This document shows positions 1 through 8,337 of a stretch of DNA of 64,000 nt, in pieces; the first letter of the stretch is position 1; each line of letters begins with the position of its first letter. Where the stretch lies: assembly GCF_000968135.1 (NCBI RefSeq), contig NZ_FO538765.1, forward strand, positions 372,001 through 436,000, read 5' to 3'. The stretch comes from Magnetospira sp. QH-2 (GTDB lineage: Bacteria; Pseudomonadota; Alphaproteobacteria; Rhodospirillales; Magnetospiraceae). The notes below the pieces were generated by a model. It searched no databases, was not told where the DNA came from, and saw nothing but the letters and a program-made list of their open reading frames with translations. The translations under genes were made by a program, and so were the position numbers.

Positions 1-449
1 GGAATGATTTTGTTCTCAAGCCACATTTCAACCATCCTCAGATTCCAATCACTGAGATGGGGGTGGGTCCGCATTGCCCCCATCTTGGCCATTTTCCCTC
101 CGCCGCTAAGGAGAGCGCGCCGGTACCAATAATGGGCAACCTGTTGATTGCGGGGCAATCTTTTCCCGGTCTCATATCGACCGGCGACCTCCAACATTGC
201 CGAAAGCTCACCATTGTCAGCCAAGACCAGCAGATTGGTTTTCCAGCGCGCAAACTTCTCCTTGGGGGTAAACCGGTATCCGGGGTCACCCTGCTTGGCA
301 TCTTCATGGAAAGTCTGCGCAATCACTTTCAACGCTATGGGAAGTTCTTCGGCAGGGGTATCGGGCGCCGATATGGTAAGAATAAAGAATAAAAGACCAA
401 GCATTGCTCTCATGAACCGACTATAGCGCCATTCGACCATTCGGTCCAT
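1..449 (-). CDS. Sel1-like repeat secreted protein (3' end outside window)
   Basis: The frame is open from 449 to the left edge, so the C-terminus is missing. The start at 449 (MDRMVEW) is chosen because AGGAG lies 7 nt upstream; a second ATG at 413 has no ribosome site. Residues 13-33 form a signal peptide (MRAMLGLLFFILTISA), so export is likely. A Sel1/TPR-like repeat follows, including ARWKTNLLVLADNGELSAML and the pair RYETGKRLP / QVAHYWYRRALL. Sel1 proteins are helical scaffolds and are often immunity or accessory factors beside secreted toxins. A second Sel1 fragment lies at 3966-4228 and a toxin-like cassette lies between them, which fits that role, but this is inference. Confidence 0.72.
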   Translation of the reverse strand, partial: MDRMVEWRYSRFMRAMLGLLFFILTISAPDTPAEELPIALKVIAQTFHEDAKQGDPGYRFTPKEKFARWKTNLLVLADNGELSAMLEVAGRYETGKRLPRNQQVAHYWYRRALLSGGGKMAKMGAMRTHPHLSDWNLRMVEMWLENKII

Positions 450-584
450 GGTCCCGCTCCTACGAGCGAACCTCGCGATCAAGTTTGCGGGTTGGGGTTA
501 CGGTAATGGCATGGACGCCCCCTATCGGCTTCGTGATGAGCCATACTGGAGGTTGTCGAAACTTTCCAATAGCGGGAGCGTCCA

Positions 585-733
585 ATGAGCAATGTTACCA
601 TGATCGACCTTGATCTGGCCAAGAACCTGTTCCAAGTCCATGGCGCCGACGAGGCGGGTCGTCCGGTGCTGCGTAAGAGGCTGCGGCGGAGCCAGCTTTT
701 GCCGTTTTTTGACGGGCTCGAGCCCTGCCTGGT
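585..733 (+). pseudogene. IS110-family transposase, N-terminal fragment
   Basis: About 50 residues match the start of IS110 DEDD transposases: MSNVTMIDLDLAKNLFQVHG contains the first catalytic Asp (IDLAK type), followed by RKRLRRSQLLPFF and LEPCLV. The reading then runs directly into a repeat array and stops, so nearly all of the roughly 340-residue protein is gone. The 80 bases upstream look like the leader of such an element. A separate IS110 C-terminal fragment at 4229-4366 could be the other end of the same or a related copy. Confidence 0.8.
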
Positions 734-734
734 G

Positions 735-865
735 AGTTGCGGTGACAGTTGCTGTGACAAGTTGCTGTGACAAGTTGCGGTGACAGTGCATAGAAGTTGC
801 GGTGACAGTGCATACATAAAGTTGCGGTGACAGTGCATAAATTGAAGTTGCGGTGACAGTGCATA
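735..865 (+). repeat. Seven-copy direct repeat, transposon-end-like
   Basis: Three short copies of AGTTGC(G/T)GTGACA start at 735, 747 and 760. Four longer copies of AGTTGCGGTGACAGTGCATA lie at 773-792, 795-814, 820-839 and 846-865. Start-to-start spacing grows from 12-13 to 22-26 bp, so this is not a simple slippage repeat or a CRISPR array. The block abuts the broken IS110 gene at a TG dinucleotide (733-735). Arrays of transposase-binding sites of this kind occur at the ends of Mu/Tn7-like and IS21-like elements. I see no inverted partner in the window, so the element is either lost or very degraded. Confidence 0.7.
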
Positions 866-937
866 AATTATCCACCCGAACCAACCTCGCTACACCCATT
901 TTCAACGCGCACGGCAAAAGAAATAATTGCAAAAGTA

Positions 938-1429
938 GTGGTATTCGGCAGGTCAGCCTTCGCCCTTCAAGGTATGGCTCCGACATCACCTCTGTGCGGC
1001 ACCTTGTCAGTTAGCGGCGGCTGGAACAACAGTGGTTTTGGAAGCTGGCATGATGACACGAACCCCGGCGGTCGCAACGACGGCGACTACAACGGCTCGG
1101 CGATCGACAACACCGCCTCCCTCGACGGCGGCGCGCAAATCGCCCAAACACCGGAGAAGGGACCGGACAAGAATTGGATTGGTACGAAGGACCCATCCGG
1201 CCACCTGAAATCAACGAATCCCCGTGGCCATATCGGCACCAACCCCAAGGGCCACATATCCTTGGAAGACAAAAAACCCTCGCCCTCCGAAATCCTGGGC
1301 CAGCGTCCGGGCGAAAGGATCGAAGACGAACTCGGCGCAGTCTGGGAACTCATGCCGGACGGGCAATGGCAGCGGGTGCTGGATGAGAATACGTTGGAGA
1401 TTCTGGAAGGAGATGAGGATGGCTACTAA
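938..1429 (+). CDS. Hypothetical glycine/asparagine-rich module upstream of a cassette junction
   Basis: This is a 163-residue frame starting at GTG 938, with no convincing ribosome site; the true N-terminus may have been lost to the transposon debris upstream. The first half is low-complexity and rich in Gly, Asn and Asp. Residues 92-110 carry two related motifs (NPRGHIG and NPKGHISLE). The acidic C-terminus contains AVWELMPDGQWQRVLDENT. I do not recognise the family. The NPKGHISLE segment is repeated at DNA level 500 bp downstream, where it begins the next frame. That arrangement suggests exchangeable C-terminal modules of a secreted toxin, though this is not proven. Confidence 0.45.
   Translation: MVFGRSAFALQGMAPTSPLCGTLSVSGGWNNSGFGSWHDDTNPGGRNDGDYNGSAIDNTASLDGGAQIAQTPEKGPDKNWIGTKDPSGHLKSTNPRGHIGTNPKGHISLEDKKPSPSEILGQRPGERIEDELGAVWELMPDGQWQRVLDENTLEILEGDEDGY
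1243..1268 (+). repeat. 26-bp junction repeat, copy 1 (copy 2 at 1743-1768)
   Basis: The two copies differ at two positions, lie exactly 500 bp apart and are read in the same frame (PKGHISLE versus PKGNISLE). Each copy begins a different downstream coding segment. Confidence 0.75.
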
Positions 1430-1701
1430 GCTTGAGAGAGACTGCACCGTCTCAGTATCGCCCAACCTTTTTGCCTTACGTTTTCCAGTGCCCATAGCAC
1501 TTTGGAACTCAAAGGTGGGCGATGGATACCAACATTGACGTCATCGTCTCTGATGCCTTCATTGTAGTGAACTTCAACACAAATATCCGGCGGGATGGGA
1601 TACGGAACCACGGTCCCTTCCTCGAACGAGGACGGCCTGTCCGTTCCCGTCGGCGGGTCGGCCATCAGAAACACGGCAAGGATGATCGGGGCGAGTTGCA
1701 T
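1426..1701 (-). CDS. Small secreted hypothetical protein
   Basis: This 91-residue frame runs opposite to its neighbours and lies between the two junction repeats. The N-terminus MQLAPIILAVFLMADPPTGT looks like a short signal peptide. The rest has no motif I recognise. An AT-rich TATTAT-like box lies just upstream of the start, but no clear ribosome site does. It could be an immunity-type gene for the upstream module, or a chance frame; the overlapping plus-strand frame is less protein-like. Confidence 0.35.
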   Translation of the reverse strand: MQLAPIILAVFLMADPPTGTDRPSSFEEGTVVPYPIPPDICVEVHYNEGIRDDDVNVGIHRPPLSSKVLWALENVRQKGWAILRRCSLSQA

Positions 1702-1742
1702 GTGCCTATAATATCACACCTAAAGCACGAATAAAAGACCAC

Positions 1743-2526
1743 CCCCAAGGGAAACATATCCTTGGAAGCCGAACGCGCCGACCAGGCCCGCAAGGAGGCC
1801 GAGGCCAGGGAGAAGGCTGAACAGGCCGCCCTGGCCCAGGCGCGCGCCGCCAATACCGCCAAGTTCGGCACCCAAGGGCCGGTCCGACAGCCCACCCTGA
1901 AAGAGTCCATTGATCCCCTGGGGCTGGGCGGATGGCGGCCCGGGGATCCGATCGACAAGGGGCTGGAGGGACCGAAACCGTCACCTTCATATAGCCCCGA
2001 TACGGGGGCGCCTCGGAATACCCCCGCGCTGGAAAACAAGCCGCCTACCAAGCAGCCGCAAAAAACCGCGCCCGCCCGCTCCGACTTGTCCATCACTGAT
2101 CGCGAGCGCGCCATGGCCAAGGCGGGCAATGCCTTGGGTTTCTGGTCCTCCCGCAAAGCCAAGGGGGATCCTGTCGCCGATATTGCGCTGGCCTCCCTCA
2201 ACCCACCCGGTGGCCTCAAGGACGCCTTGTTCGGCGGCAAACAGGTCAATGACCGATTGGAGGCCTTCTCCCGGGCCTATGCGGGGAAGAGTGTCGATCA
2301 GGACAAGGTCCGGCAGGATCTGATGGAGGCTCACATTGAAGCTGTGGAAGAGGATGATCGAGGAGTGCTCGGATTACTTGATCCAGAACAAATATACGAC
2401 TATCATAAGGGTGTATTTTCCAAACACGGCCTTCCTTCAACCACCTTCGGTGGTACTCCCTTGACCGGCAGCCGATGGGAGGCAAACCTGTGGAGTGGCC
2501 TATGGTGTTCCGACTGCGACGATTAG
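1743..2526 (+). CDS. Truncated toxin-like module starting at the junction repeat
   Basis: The frame opens after a stop at 1732 and the only start is TTG at 1762, inside junction copy 2; no proper N-terminus exists, as expected for an orphan C-terminal cassette. An alanine/glutamate-rich helical stretch (about residues 1-30) precedes a proline-rich linker. A globular region follows (about residues 115-254), including ALASLNPPGGLKDALFGGKQ and ending in GLWCSDCDD. I do not recognise an enzymatic family. The next gene starts inside the end of this one (24-bp overlap), typical of toxin/immunity pairs. The functional reading is inference. Confidence 0.5.
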
Positions 2527-3230
2527 CCATTGGCCTCACAGGCTTGTTTGGAATTTGGGCGGCGGTGGCATCTTTGGACCCCGCCGCCGCCCGGGAATCC
2601 GGTCCGGCCCCGCAAACCGAGGAGGTCCGCCTCGGCGATCGGATCTTTCACATCCCGAACACCTACCTGGAAAAATCGAGCCACATCACGGCGTGGCTGC
2701 GTTGGATGCCGGGGCTTGATGACGGCAGCCGTTCCATGCTGATGGAAATCGATGCCGATGAAGTCGCCGCTAGCGTGCAAGGCTACATCACCCGGAACCT
2801 CATTGGGAAAGAGAATATAAACTTGAACATCACGGTTCTGACGCCAATTGAGGTTGAACGATACACTTATCCCAGTTGGGTTCGAGAAATCGTGACCAAA
2901 ACAGAATCATACAAGCGACGCATTATTGAGCCGGATCCTGGAACTGGCTATTTCCGCGCCTACCGGGAAATCGAGTATGATCGGTCATGGGATCTTCTCA
3001 AGTTTGACCCCGACAATCCACCCCAGGGGTATGGGCACTTCAGCAACTGGGTCGCTGGGTGCAGAAAATACCATGCCACAACGGCAACAGGGGTCCTGGC
3101 CGGATGTTCGAGCTATACCCTTTTCGATAACATCTATGTCCACTTCCGTGTCCGCGAGGAAAACATCCATCACGCCGATGCGATCAGAGTGTTCCTGGAA
3201 AAATTGGTCGGTGGATGGGTGGTGAAATAG
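2502..3230 (+). CDS. Exported hypothetical protein, possible immunity partner
   Basis: This 242-residue protein starts at ATG 2502 (MVFRLRRLAIG), with GGAG 6 nt upstream; the longer frame from 2475 adds a tail without a ribosome site. Residues 1-31 are a signal peptide (ALA-type end in DPAAARES). The mature part begins with RLGDRIFHIPNTYLEKSS and has two Cys (in VAGCRKYHA and LAGCSSYTL) that could pair in the periplasm. No family is recognised. Translational overlap with the preceding toxin-like frame supports co-expression. Confidence 0.65.
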   Translation: MVFRLRRLAIGLTGLFGIWAAVASLDPAAARESGPAPQTEEVRLGDRIFHIPNTYLEKSSHITAWLRWMPGLDDGSRSMLMEIDADEVAASVQGYITRNLIGKENINLNITVLTPIEVERYTYPSWVREIVTKTESYKRRIIEPDPGTGYFRAYREIEYDRSWDLLKFDPDNPPQGYGHFSNWVAGCRKYHATTATGVLAGCSSYTLFDNIYVHFRVREENIHHADAIRVFLEKLVGGWVVK

Positions 3231-3294
3231 GGTGGCCTGGTGCGGCGATTATTCCCGATGACGGTGGTAGGGGTTGCTGGATTTAGTAATCAAA

Positions 3295-3330
3295 GGGGTC
3301 AGAATCAAGAATCAAAGGGGTCAGAGTAAA
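3295..3330 (+). repeat. RAYT-associated repeat (GGGGTCAGA), left side
   Basis: Two copies of AATCAAAGGGGTCAGA lie in tandem, the second continuing as GGGGTCAGAGTAAAT (3317-3331). The inverted version, TTTACTCTGACCCC, is at 3594-3607, with a further TTTTGACCCCATTGGTCC at 3617-3634. These repeats frame a RAYT transposase fragment, the usual context of such sequences. Confidence 0.65.
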
Positions 3331-3335
3331 TCGAT

Positions 3336-3593
3336 TTAGGCATTTGCCGCCTCCCGATATTTTTTTGACCTCAGATCCCCACCTCTGGGAATTGGCTCTA
3401 TACGCCTGTCCGTCATTTTTTTGATTTCACCCTTGAAGCGATCACCGCCGAGTACCCAGCCTTTGTTGGTGTTCAACCGGATCTCCTCCAGCGCTCGATC
3501 CGGAATGCCTTCCTTAAAAAGTCCCTGATACGCCTTTCGTCTTTGCCCGCCAGCATGGCCAAGGGTGTCGTAACAGGGGTGCCCGGTTATCAA
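3336..3593 (-). pseudogene. REP-associated tyrosine transposase (RAYT), C-terminal fragment
   Basis: The frame carries the typical tail of Y1/RAYT transposases: HPCYDTLG, RRKAYQGLFKEG, LEEIRLNTNKGWVLGGDRFK and a final PRGGDLRSKKYREAANA. The catalytic HUH/Tyr half is absent. The fragment joins directly to a GGGGTCAGAGTAAATTG repeat at 3593-3607, so a deletion fused the element's terminal repeat to the coding tail. It is not functional. Confidence 0.72.
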
Positions 3594-3639
3594 TTTACTC
3601 TGACCCCATTGGTCCATTTTGACCCCATTGGTCCGCCGA

Positions 3640-3965
3640 GATGTGATAAACAGATTCTTGGCAGCATGATCAAACAACGGAATACACCTTAAAAACGCTG
3701 CCAAGCTGTCCAACTATGTGGGACCACCTCAGATCGCCGTCTGAACGGCGAAAGCAGCCTTACCCGCCTCAACGGCAAGGGAAAGATGGAAACGGGACAA
3801 AAAGACGACCACTGACTTCGGCAAGTGCAAAGGTCACGATAAGACCGAGGTGTTGATGGAAGCAGTGGTCTTCGAAAATCCATTTGGGCCAAGGCAAAGT
3901 AGATGCCCGCAAATAGGCCGGATACATGTTAGCCGTTGTCCCCATAAATCCATTTTAAGCTTGCC
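3640..3965. other. Gap with no recognisable gene
   Basis: Short frames exist on both strands but none has protein-like composition or a ribosome site. It is probably decayed mobile DNA between the RAYT remnant and the Sel1 remnant. Confidence 0.4.
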
Positions 3966-4228
3966 TCAAAGGGGAGATCCATACATGCGCTTGAAATTTG
4001 AATCCAGCCGCCCACCAATGGCGAAAAACATATCCGCCGCATAGCGCTGTTGCCCCTCCGGTTCGTCCGCCAATGCCGCCTTTCGGTACCATTCCCGCGC
4101 CCTCGGTGGATCCTGCTCGATCCCGTGGCCCGCACCGATGAAATCCCCCATCAGGGTCATGGCCCGGGGCACGCCCGCCTCGGCGTGGCAGCGCATTGCC
4201 TCGACGATTCCGGCGTCACAATCCCGAT
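3966..4228 (-). pseudogene. Sel1-repeat protein fragment, 5' end cut by IS110 debris
   Basis: Read backwards from 4228 the frame gives a Cys-containing linker (RDCDAGIVEAMRC). A good Sel1 repeat follows (GVPRAMTLMGDFIGAG, REWYRKAALADEPEGQQRYA), then a short tail ending MYGSPL and a stop. The beginning of the gene is replaced by the IS110 C-terminal fragment at 4229. It resembles the Sel1 protein at the left edge of the window. Confidence 0.6.
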
Positions 4229-4366
4229 ATGAAGCAGAAGTACGACGCCTTGATCACCGCAGGAAAACCCCCCAAGGTCGCGCTCACCGCCATCATCCGA
4301 AAGCTCGGGATCCTTGCTAACGCCCTCTTGCGCGACAATCGTAAATGGGCCGAAATCAGTCCTTGA
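4229..4366 (+). pseudogene. IS110-family transposase, C-terminal fragment
   Basis: The last 45 residues of an IS110 transposase remain: GKPPKVALTAIIRKLGILAN and LLRDNRKWAEISP, the usual C-terminal helix and ending of the family. No upstream part is present. The 30 bases around its stop codon (AATCAGTCCTTGATCAAGAC...) recur at 10021-10046. Confidence 0.75.
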
Positions 4367-4390
4367 TCAAGACGGATACTGAAAACGTCC

Positions 4391-4530
4391 GATTTCGAGC
4401 CTGTGGCGACACATGCTTCGACAAGCTCAGCATGAGGACCCTTGAACTTTCAACATGTTAGCCTCACCCTGAGCTTGTCGAAGGGCGAGGCGGGCCGTAG
4501 GACAACACTTTTTCAGCAGCCTGTTAGGGC
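4391..4530 (-). repeat. REP-like palindromic repeat, intact copy
   Basis: A roughly 140-bp unit contains two facing CTTCGACAAGCTCAG / CTGAGCTTGTCGAAG arms and ends in CTTTTTCAGCAGCCTGTTAG. A second copy in the opposite orientation starts at 9901, but an IS110 element interrupts its end. This copy preserves the uninterrupted target, read on the minus strand as CAGGCTGCTGAAAAAGTG. Confidence 0.75.
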
Positions 4531-4667
4531 AATCTGATACGCCTCCCACTTCTCCCAAGCCCATCATGTCACCGCAATCCCTGAGCCAAGGAAAGGGTCT
4601 GATCGCGCCACATGGCCGATACCAGCTTTGCCAAATTCAAAGTGTTCCGAGGCATCGCCAAGGTGTA

Positions 4668-4830
4668 AGAGGCGGATTCAAAAGTATTCCTTTGATCTCA
4701 AGGGCGTATATTTCCGTTCTGGCGGCGTCAAGACCTCCTAACGGGGCGCCGCCCCGTGTCGTCGGCCTTTCCTGGCCAGATCAAAAATCTACTGCCTTGA
4801 TATTTAAAGGATACTTTTAAATCCGCCTCT
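4668..4830 (+). mobile_element. 163-bp MITE, copy 1
   Basis: The element is bounded by long imperfect terminal inverted repeats (about 36 bp) beginning AGAGGCGGATT(C/T)AAAAGTAT. Its core has a strong GGGGCGCCGCCCC palindrome and no coding capacity. Copy 2 (8338-8500) has the same length and orientation and differs at only three positions. No clean target duplication is visible. The bases just before it (SFAKFKVFRGIAK if translated) may be a transposase scrap, which is weakly supported. Confidence 0.8.
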
Positions 4831-4921
4831 AAGAACCAATCAGGCATTCCGCGATCTGGCATTTCCTCCAGCGCCAAATGACGAGCGTGGAATGGAACGA
4901 TCTTAGAAAATTGCGGCCCAA

Positions 4922-5815
4922 CTACTGTTGAAATTCGGCGATTTTCTTTAGCAGAAAATCTCGGAAAACGCTTATACGCTTGGAATGGCGCAGCTCTTCT
5001 GGATAGACGAAATAGGCATCAATGCTGGGCCGCTCGGTGAGGTCCGACAGCACCGGAACCATGGTTTCCAGATCCCGATTGACGTAATAGGGCAACGCCC
5101 CCAGGCCGAGCCCGCTCTGGATCGCCCGGAAAATCCCATACACATTGTTGACCCGCAGCAGCGGCTGGCGCGGACTATCGGGCTGGGCACCCAATTCCAA
5201 CAGCCAATTGGCATTGGAAAAGGGCGGTTTGGCGCCCTCGCCGAAAACGACCAGCGCATGATTGTCCAAGTCCGCCGGGGTTTGCGGCGTGCCATGGGCT
5301 TCGAGATAGTCCGGATGGGCATAGATCTCGATAGGCAGATTGATCAAGTGGCGCTGAATCAGGTCCGGCTGGCGGGGCGGCAGCATGCGGATGGCCACAT
5401 CGGCCTCGCGCATGGACAGGTCCAGATCCTGATCGGTGAGGATCACCGTCAAATCGATTTCCGGATAGGCCTCCAGAAACTCCTTCAGCCTCGGCGTAAG
5501 CCAGGTGCTGCCGAAAGCAACCGTGGTGGTCACGGTCAGCGGTCCCTGTGGGCGTTCCTTGCTCTCGCTCAGGCGTGCCTCGGTCATGGCCAATTTGGCA
5601 AAGACGTCGTGAGCGGTCTTGTAGAGCAATTCGCCCTGTTCAGTGAGGATCAGACCCCGGGCATGGCGATGGAAAAGATGAACGTCGAGACTTTCCTCCA
5701 ACGCACTAATCTGCCGGCTCACCGCCGACTGGCTGAGGTTGAGTGCTTCCCCCGCATGGGTGAAGCTGCCCGCCTCGGCCACCGCGTGGAAAACCCGCAA
5801 TTTATCCCAGTCCAT
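4922..5815 (-). CDS. LysR-family transcriptional regulator
   Basis: This 297-residue protein has the N-terminal winged helix-turn-helix of LysR regulators (MDWDKLRVFHAVAEAGSFTH, LNLSQSAVSRQISALE) and a C-terminal periplasmic-binding-like effector domain from about residue 90 (GPLTVTTTVAFGSTWLTP). It lies 53 bp downstream of trxB on the same strand and may be co-transcribed with it. The effector is unknown. The length is typical of the family. Confidence 0.93.
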   Translation of the reverse strand: MDWDKLRVFHAVAEAGSFTHAGEALNLSQSAVSRQISALEESLDVHLFHRHARGLILTEQGELLYKTAHDVFAKLAMTEARLSESKERPQGPLTVTTTVAFGSTWLTPRLKEFLEAYPEIDLTVILTDQDLDLSMREADVAIRMLPPRQPDLIQRHLINLPIEIYAHPDYLEAHGTPQTPADLDNHALVVFGEGAKPPFSNANWLLELGAQPDSPRQPLLRVNNVYGIFRAIQSGLGLGALPYYVNRDLETMVPVLSDLTERPSIDAYFVYPEELRHSKRISVFRDFLLKKIAEFQQ

Positions 5816-5868
5816 GGCATCCCCCTTCAGGGTCGGATATTACCGGGATGGGGTTCCATCCCGGCGCC

Positions 5869-6813
5869 TTAGGCCTCGTTCTCGGCCAGGAACTTTTCCG
5901 CTTCCAAAGCGGCCATACAGCCGGTCCCGGCGGCGGTGACCGCCTGTTGGTATGTATGATCCTGCACATCACCGGCGGCGTAAACCCCTGGAATGCTCGT
6001 GGCCGCGCTATCGGGCTTGGTAATGATGTAGCCGCCCTCCATTTCCAACTGGCCCTCGAACAGGCCGGTGTTGGGGGAATGGCCAATGGCGATAAACACG
6101 CCATCCACGGCAATATCGGTGGTTTTCCCGGTCTTGACGTTTTTGAGACGCGCACCGGTGACCCCCGGAGGCGTGCCACCGCCGAGGATTTCGTCAAGCA
6201 CCGAATCCCAGACCACGGTGACCCTCTCATGAGCCAGGAGGCGTTTTTGCAGGATTTTTTCCGAACGCAGTTCGTCACGGCGATGCACCAAGGTGACCTT
6301 GGATGCCAAATTGGCCAGGTAGAGGGCTTCCTCCACCGCCGTATTGCCACCGCCGATGACCGCCACTTCCTTGTTGCGATAGAAAAAGCCGTCGCAGGTG
6401 GCGCAGGCGGAGACGCCGAAGCCCATATATTTTTCTTCGCTTTCAAGGCCTAGCCAGCGGGCCGTGGCGCCGGTGGCGATGATCACCACATCGGCAATAT
6501 AGGTATCGCCGGAATCGCCTTTGCAGGTGAAGGGGCGCCGAGACAAATCAGCCTCGGTGATGATGTCATCAATGATAGTGGTGCCCACATGGGTGGCTTG
6601 GGCCTCCATCTGCTCCATCAGCCAGGGACCCTGAATGGTCTCGGCGAATCCGGGATAGTTTTCCACGTCGGTGGTAATGGTCAGTTGGCCGCCGGGCTGC
6701 AGGCCGCGCACCATCATGGGCTCGAGGCTGGCGCGCGCCGCATAGATGGCTGCGGTGCAGCCGGCGGGACCGGAACCGATGATAAGAACTTTGACGGTAT
6801 GAGTCTGGGACAT
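5869..6813 (-). CDS. trxB: Thioredoxin-disulfide reductase
   Basis: This 314-residue flavoenzyme transfers electrons from NADPH to thioredoxin in the cytoplasm. It has an FAD-binding GSGPAGCTAAIYAARA near the start, the redox-active CATC (in ACATCDGFFY), an NADPH site GGGNTAVEEA and the second FAD motif GVYAAGDVQD. The start at 6813 (MSQTHTVKV) has AAGGTG 7 nt upstream; the longer frame to 6900 lacks a site. The peroxiredoxin gene next to it makes functional sense, but a terminator separates the two genes. Confidence 0.97.
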   Translation of the reverse strand: MSQTHTVKVLIIGSGPAGCTAAIYAARASLEPMMVRGLQPGGQLTITTDVENYPGFAETIQGPWLMEQMEAQATHVGTTIIDDIITEADLSRRPFTCKGDSGDTYIADVVIIATGATARWLGLESEEKYMGFGVSACATCDGFFYRNKEVAVIGGGNTAVEEALYLANLASKVTLVHRRDELRSEKILQKRLLAHERVTVVWDSVLDEILGGGTPPGVTGARLKNVKTGKTTDIAVDGVFIAIGHSPNTGLFEGQLEMEGGYIITKPDSAATSIPGVYAAGDVQDHTYQQAVTAAGTGCMAALEAEKFLAENEA

Positions 6814-6905
6814 GCTGGAACACCTTATGAATTTGTTTGGCCAAAGGATAAGCAGGCGCGGCCATCGCTGCAAGGGCTGGACCGCATTATCCGGGCCCAT
6901 CCACG

Positions 6906-6933
6906 GAAAAAGGGGCCACCCGTTGGCGACCCC
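6906..6933 (-). terminator. Rho-independent terminator of the peroxiredoxin gene
   Basis: On the minus strand a GGGGTCGCC-AACG-GGTGGCCCC stem is followed by TTTTTCC, 30 bp after the peroxiredoxin stop and before trxB. Confidence 0.8.
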
Positions 6934-6962
6934 TCGTTCGGTATCGGAAATAGCGGAAGGGC

Positions 6963-7571
6963 TTAGAGCTCTTCGGCGTGATCCGACAAGTACTTGGCGA
7001 CGCCGTCCGGGGTGGCGGTCATGCCGCTGTCACCCTTGTTCCAACCGGCCGGGCAGACTTCGCCGTGCTCTTCGTGGAACTGCAGGGCATCGACCATGCG
7101 GATCATTTCGTCCACGTTGCGGCCCAGGGGCAGATCGTTGATCACCTGGTGGCGCACATTGCCGTCGGTGTCGATCAAGAAGGAACCGCGATAGGCGATT
7201 CCGGCGCCCTCGACGACCACGCCGTAATCTTCACAGATGGACTTGGTCAGATCAGCGACCATCGGGAATTTGACCTGACCCAGGCCGCCTTCGTTGGTCG
7301 GCGTGTTCTTCCAGGCCAGATGGGTGAAGTGGCTATCGACGCTGACGCCGATCACCTTGGTGTTGCGCTCTTCGAAGGCGGCGACACGGTGATCAAAGGC
7401 GAGAATCTCGGACGGGCAGACGAAGGTGAAGTCCAGCGGGTAGAAAAATACCACGCCATAAGACCCGTTCAAATATTCCTTCAGGTTGAAGGCTTCGTTG
7501 ATGCTGTTGTCGCCCATGACGGCGGGGGCGGTGAAATCCGGGGCTGCATGACCGACCAGAACGTTACCCAT
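6963..7571 (-). CDS. Typical 2-Cys peroxiredoxin (AhpC/TSA family)
   Basis: This 202-residue peroxidase reduces H2O2 and organic peroxides using thioredoxin or AhpF. The peroxidatic Cys is in DFTFVCPSE, the conserved Arg lies downstream, and the resolving Cys is in GEVCPAGW. The start has a strong AGGAGG site. It is monocistronic, with its own terminator at 6906-6933 and an upstream intergenic region facing the lrp-like gene. TrxB next door is the likely electron source. Confidence 0.95.
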   Translation of the reverse strand: MGNVLVGHAAPDFTAPAVMGDNSINEAFNLKEYLNGSYGVVFFYPLDFTFVCPSEILAFDHRVAAFEERNTKVIGVSVDSHFTHLAWKNTPTNEGGLGQVKFPMVADLTKSICEDYGVVVEGAGIAYRGSFLIDTDGNVRHQVINDLPLGRNVDEMIRMVDALQFHEEHGEVCPAGWNKGDSGMTATPDGVAKYLSDHAEEL

Positions 7572-7841
7572 GGCTCAGTGTCCTCCTAAATACCAAAAAA
7601 GTGATGTCTTGATGACCAACAAAATGAGTCAAGCACCGGCGACCCTACTCCTCCCCAACCGCTACTTCAAGATATTTCCGTGCTCAATAACCTAGGCTTC
7701 GGCGGTTTTCTGGAACCATTTGAATTTGTAGGAAAACCCGAAAGGATTTCTATCGGCAAATGAATGAGATGGGTTGGCGGATGGCCTCTGGGCGAGTAAT
7801 ATCATTTCGCAAAACCACATTCCTTTGGAGCGATTCTTTCC

Positions 7842-8333
7842 ATGCAACGGGTCAAGCTGGACCTCATCGATCGACGTATCCTGCGTGATTTGCAAGAAGA
7901 CGGTCGGATCACCAATGTTGAACTGGCGCGCCGCGCCGGGATCTCGGCGCCGCCTTGTCTGCGCCGGGTTCGGGCGTTGGAGGAAGCGGGCTTTATTCGC
8001 GGCTATCATGCGGACGTGGATCCGGCGGCGATGGGCTATTCGGTCACCGTGTTCGCCAATGTGGGATTGGACAGCCAGGCGGAACCGGATTTGAAAGCCT
8101 TCGAGGATCTGGTCAATCAGTGGGAAGAAGTCCGTGAATGCCACATGTTGGCCGGCGAGACAGACTTTTTATTGAAGATCGTCGCCACCGACTGGGATTC
8201 CTATCAGACATTTCTGACCGCCAAACTGACAGCGGCACCCAATGTCAGCCATGTGAAATCCGCCCTGGGCATCCGCTCGGCCAAGGTCCGCCCCGGCGTG
8301 CCCATCGAGACCGACAGCGGGGATGAGTCCTGA
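7842..8333 (+). CDS. Lrp/AsnC-family transcriptional regulator
   Basis: This 163-residue protein has the AsnC-type helix-turn-helix (LDLIDRRILRDLQEDGRITN, ELARRAGISAPPCLRRV) and a RAM ligand-binding domain (from about residue 65, with the conserved GETDFLLKIVATD). Such proteins form octamers and respond to amino acids. It is divergent from the peroxiredoxin gene across a 270-bp intergenic region in which no other gene is seen. A MITE begins 4 bp after its stop. Confidence 0.94.
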   Translation: MQRVKLDLIDRRILRDLQEDGRITNVELARRAGISAPPCLRRVRALEEAGFIRGYHADVDPAAMGYSVTVFANVGLDSQAEPDLKAFEDLVNQWEEVRECHMLAGETDFLLKIVATDWDSYQTFLTAKLTAAPNVSHVKSALGIRSAKVRPGVPIETDSGDES

Positions 8334-8337
8334 TCTA

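Noticed and set aside
735-865. CRISPR-like array of direct repeats
   Set aside because: Spacers are 0-6 bp and repeats are graded in length, with no cas genes; this is not a CRISPR array.
4566-4820. 84-residue frame covering MITE copy 1
   Set aside because: Most of it is MITE sequence translated by chance.
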